Origin: Rutidosis leptorrhynchoides
Lineage: Eukaryota > Streptophyta > Magnoliopsida > Asterales > Asteraceae
Direction of reading: 5' to 3'
DNA: 64,000 nt
Assembly: GCF_046630445.1 (NCBI RefSeq)
Contig: NC_092334.1
Span: 106,326,501 to 106,390,500, forward strand
In this document: positions 62,921 through 64,000 of the stretch, in pieces
Layout: each line of letters begins with the position of its first letter
How positions within the stretch are numbered: position 1 is the stretch's first letter
Translations under genes and position numbers: made by a program
The notes under the pieces: generated by a model
The model's input: the letters and a program-made list of their open reading frames with translations, nothing else
Database searches by the model: none
Told to the model about the DNA's origin: nothing

Positions 62921-63608
62921 TATTCTCAGTCCCAAAAATATATATTGCAAAAGCATTTAAAAAGGGAGCAAATGAAACTCAGTGTAATGTAATTTGTAGT
63001 AAAAATACATATGACGACATTGAACAATGCAGGGTTGGCCTCGAATTCACGAACCTATATCATTTATATATATATATATTAAAATATATAATCGTAACTG
63101 AACAAATTTATTTATTATATCTTAATTTATATATTATATATATATATTTAATATGTGTATGTATTCAAAATGATTAATATTTATATAGTTATATTAATAT
63201 ATCCATATTTATATATATAATTGTTTAGTGTTATATTAAAAAAAATCAATAGTTTGTTATATGTACATATCTATATAAATAATATTAATAGGTTTAATAT
63301 ATATAGTTATGTGAAAATATTAATATAATTATGTAATAAGTATATTCTATGTACAAAGTATTTATTTGTTTAAAAAGATAGTTCTGATAATAATAATGAT
63401 TTACTAATAATAATAATAATAATAATAACTTTATTAATAATAATACTAATAATGATATTGTTAATACTGATACTTATAATAATAATAGTAGAAATCTTAT
63501 CAATAATGATAATATTAATAACCATATTACCTAATAATAATACCTATTATTTATATTAGCCTAACAACAATCATTATTAATAATAATAACAATCACAATA
63601 ATCAATAC

Positions 63609-63609
<1 letters not shown>

Positions 63610-63667
<58 letters not shown>
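63610..63667. repeat. (AAT)n microsatellite in LTR-B
   Basis: An AAT run at the position matching that in LTR-A (45395-45473), beside the tRNA-like segment. Confidence 0.9.
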
Positions 63668-63670
<3 letters not shown>

Positions 63671-63719
63671 AAATGATAATTATAATAATACAACTAATAA
63701 GAATATAAAGTTACCTTCA

Positions 63720-63830
63720 AGGAAAAATAGGCATAAAAAAATACTTCCTCATCAGAGACTCGAACCCAAGACCACACGCTCCCCACTAACACCTCAAACC
63801 GTTGGGCTGTTGCCCATAATTCGAAATAAG
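63720..63830 (-). other. tRNA-like (pol III A/B-box) segment in LTR-B
   Basis: On the minus strand GGGTTCGAGTCTC gives a good B-box, and CAGCCCAACGGTT about 35 nt upstream could be an A-box. LTR-A has a weaker copy at the matching place. Best read as a tRNA-derived SINE remnant in this LTR family. Confidence 0.4.
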
Positions 63831-64000
63831 ACAGAACCTAATAACATTTAACCTGATTTAAACTGTTTTCTCTCTTTCATCTTCCTCAGCTAAATTTCAA
63901 ACGACCAGAGACCTAGTATTCCTTTAACTGTTATATCACTGAATGGATTTAGGATTTCTAAACGTATCATATATATTGATAAGTGATGATCAAGATAGAA

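Larger units (their letters stand above)
49062..64000 (-). mobile_element. Second LTR of the LTR-A family (LTR-B), split by Tekay-2 and running off the window
   Basis: The left end at 49062 (TGACCAGTCCCAATACATC) lies inside the Tat RNase H sequence and aligns with the start of LTR-A. It continues to 49812, is interrupted by Tekay-2, and resumes at 62926 to the window edge. The expected right end, by comparison with LTR-A, is about 2 kb beyond the window, so I cannot tell a solo LTR from a full element. Confidence 0.75.

Noticed and set aside
63720-63830. A functional tRNA gene
   Set aside because: Only box-like motifs are present; no acceptor stem or full cloverleaf could be folded by eye.

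Overview
The window is plant nuclear DNA, from a eudicot and most likely a daisy-family (Asteraceae) species. The evidence is spliced genes with plant-type introns, plant-only gene families, and dense nested Ty3/gypsy elements of the Tekay and Tat lineages. The Asteraceae call is an inference from the style of the LTR families (ends TGTRRTGACCCG), not from a marker gene.

Three host genes are supported. A five-exon minus-strand gene (676-2251) encodes a peroxisomal 2,4-dienoyl-CoA reductase ending in the import signal SKL. A seven-exon minus-strand gene (7062-12128, with an inferred 5' UTR intron reaching about 13.14 kb) encodes a 961-residue Raf-like MAP3K with an N-terminal PB1 domain. A single-exon plus-strand gene (39681-40280) encodes a 199-residue acidic protein with an N-myristoylation/palmitoylation start (MGCISS) and no function I recognise.

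The rest is mobile DNA. On the left are the 3' end of an RTE-type LINE (3190-4270), a MITE packed with CACATGTG palindromes (about 5175-5890) and two small intronic non-autonomous elements. From 13696 to 23694 lies a minus-strand solo LTR split by a 6.75-kb non-autonomous Tat-type element (15155-21908) with its own antisense gene. From about 24.25 to 37.44 kb a decayed Tat-type element is split by a young Tekay chromovirus (Tekay-1, 24755-36033). At 38220-39229 a small PIF/Harbinger-like MITE carries two copies of its own family inside it. From about 41 kb to the right edge a decayed minus-strand Tat pol is split by two related LTR insertions. The first (41257-47927) holds a further solo LTR (41667-44399). 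The second (49062 to beyond the window) holds a second Tekay chromovirus (Tekay-2, 49813-62920). Matching 5-bp target-site duplications were read for six of these insertions.

The most unusual content is in the Tekay elements. Both carry an extra acidic ORF with SEPEEE repeats between the primer-binding site and gag. Tekay-2 also carries an open 227-codon F-box gene of the At2g35280/At1g67623 type there. Sequences resembling 3' splice sites lie just upstream of these ORFs, and both elements have an internal copy of the motif that normally abuts the 3' LTR. A chromovirus that has captured an F-box gene is the best candidate here for something undescribed.
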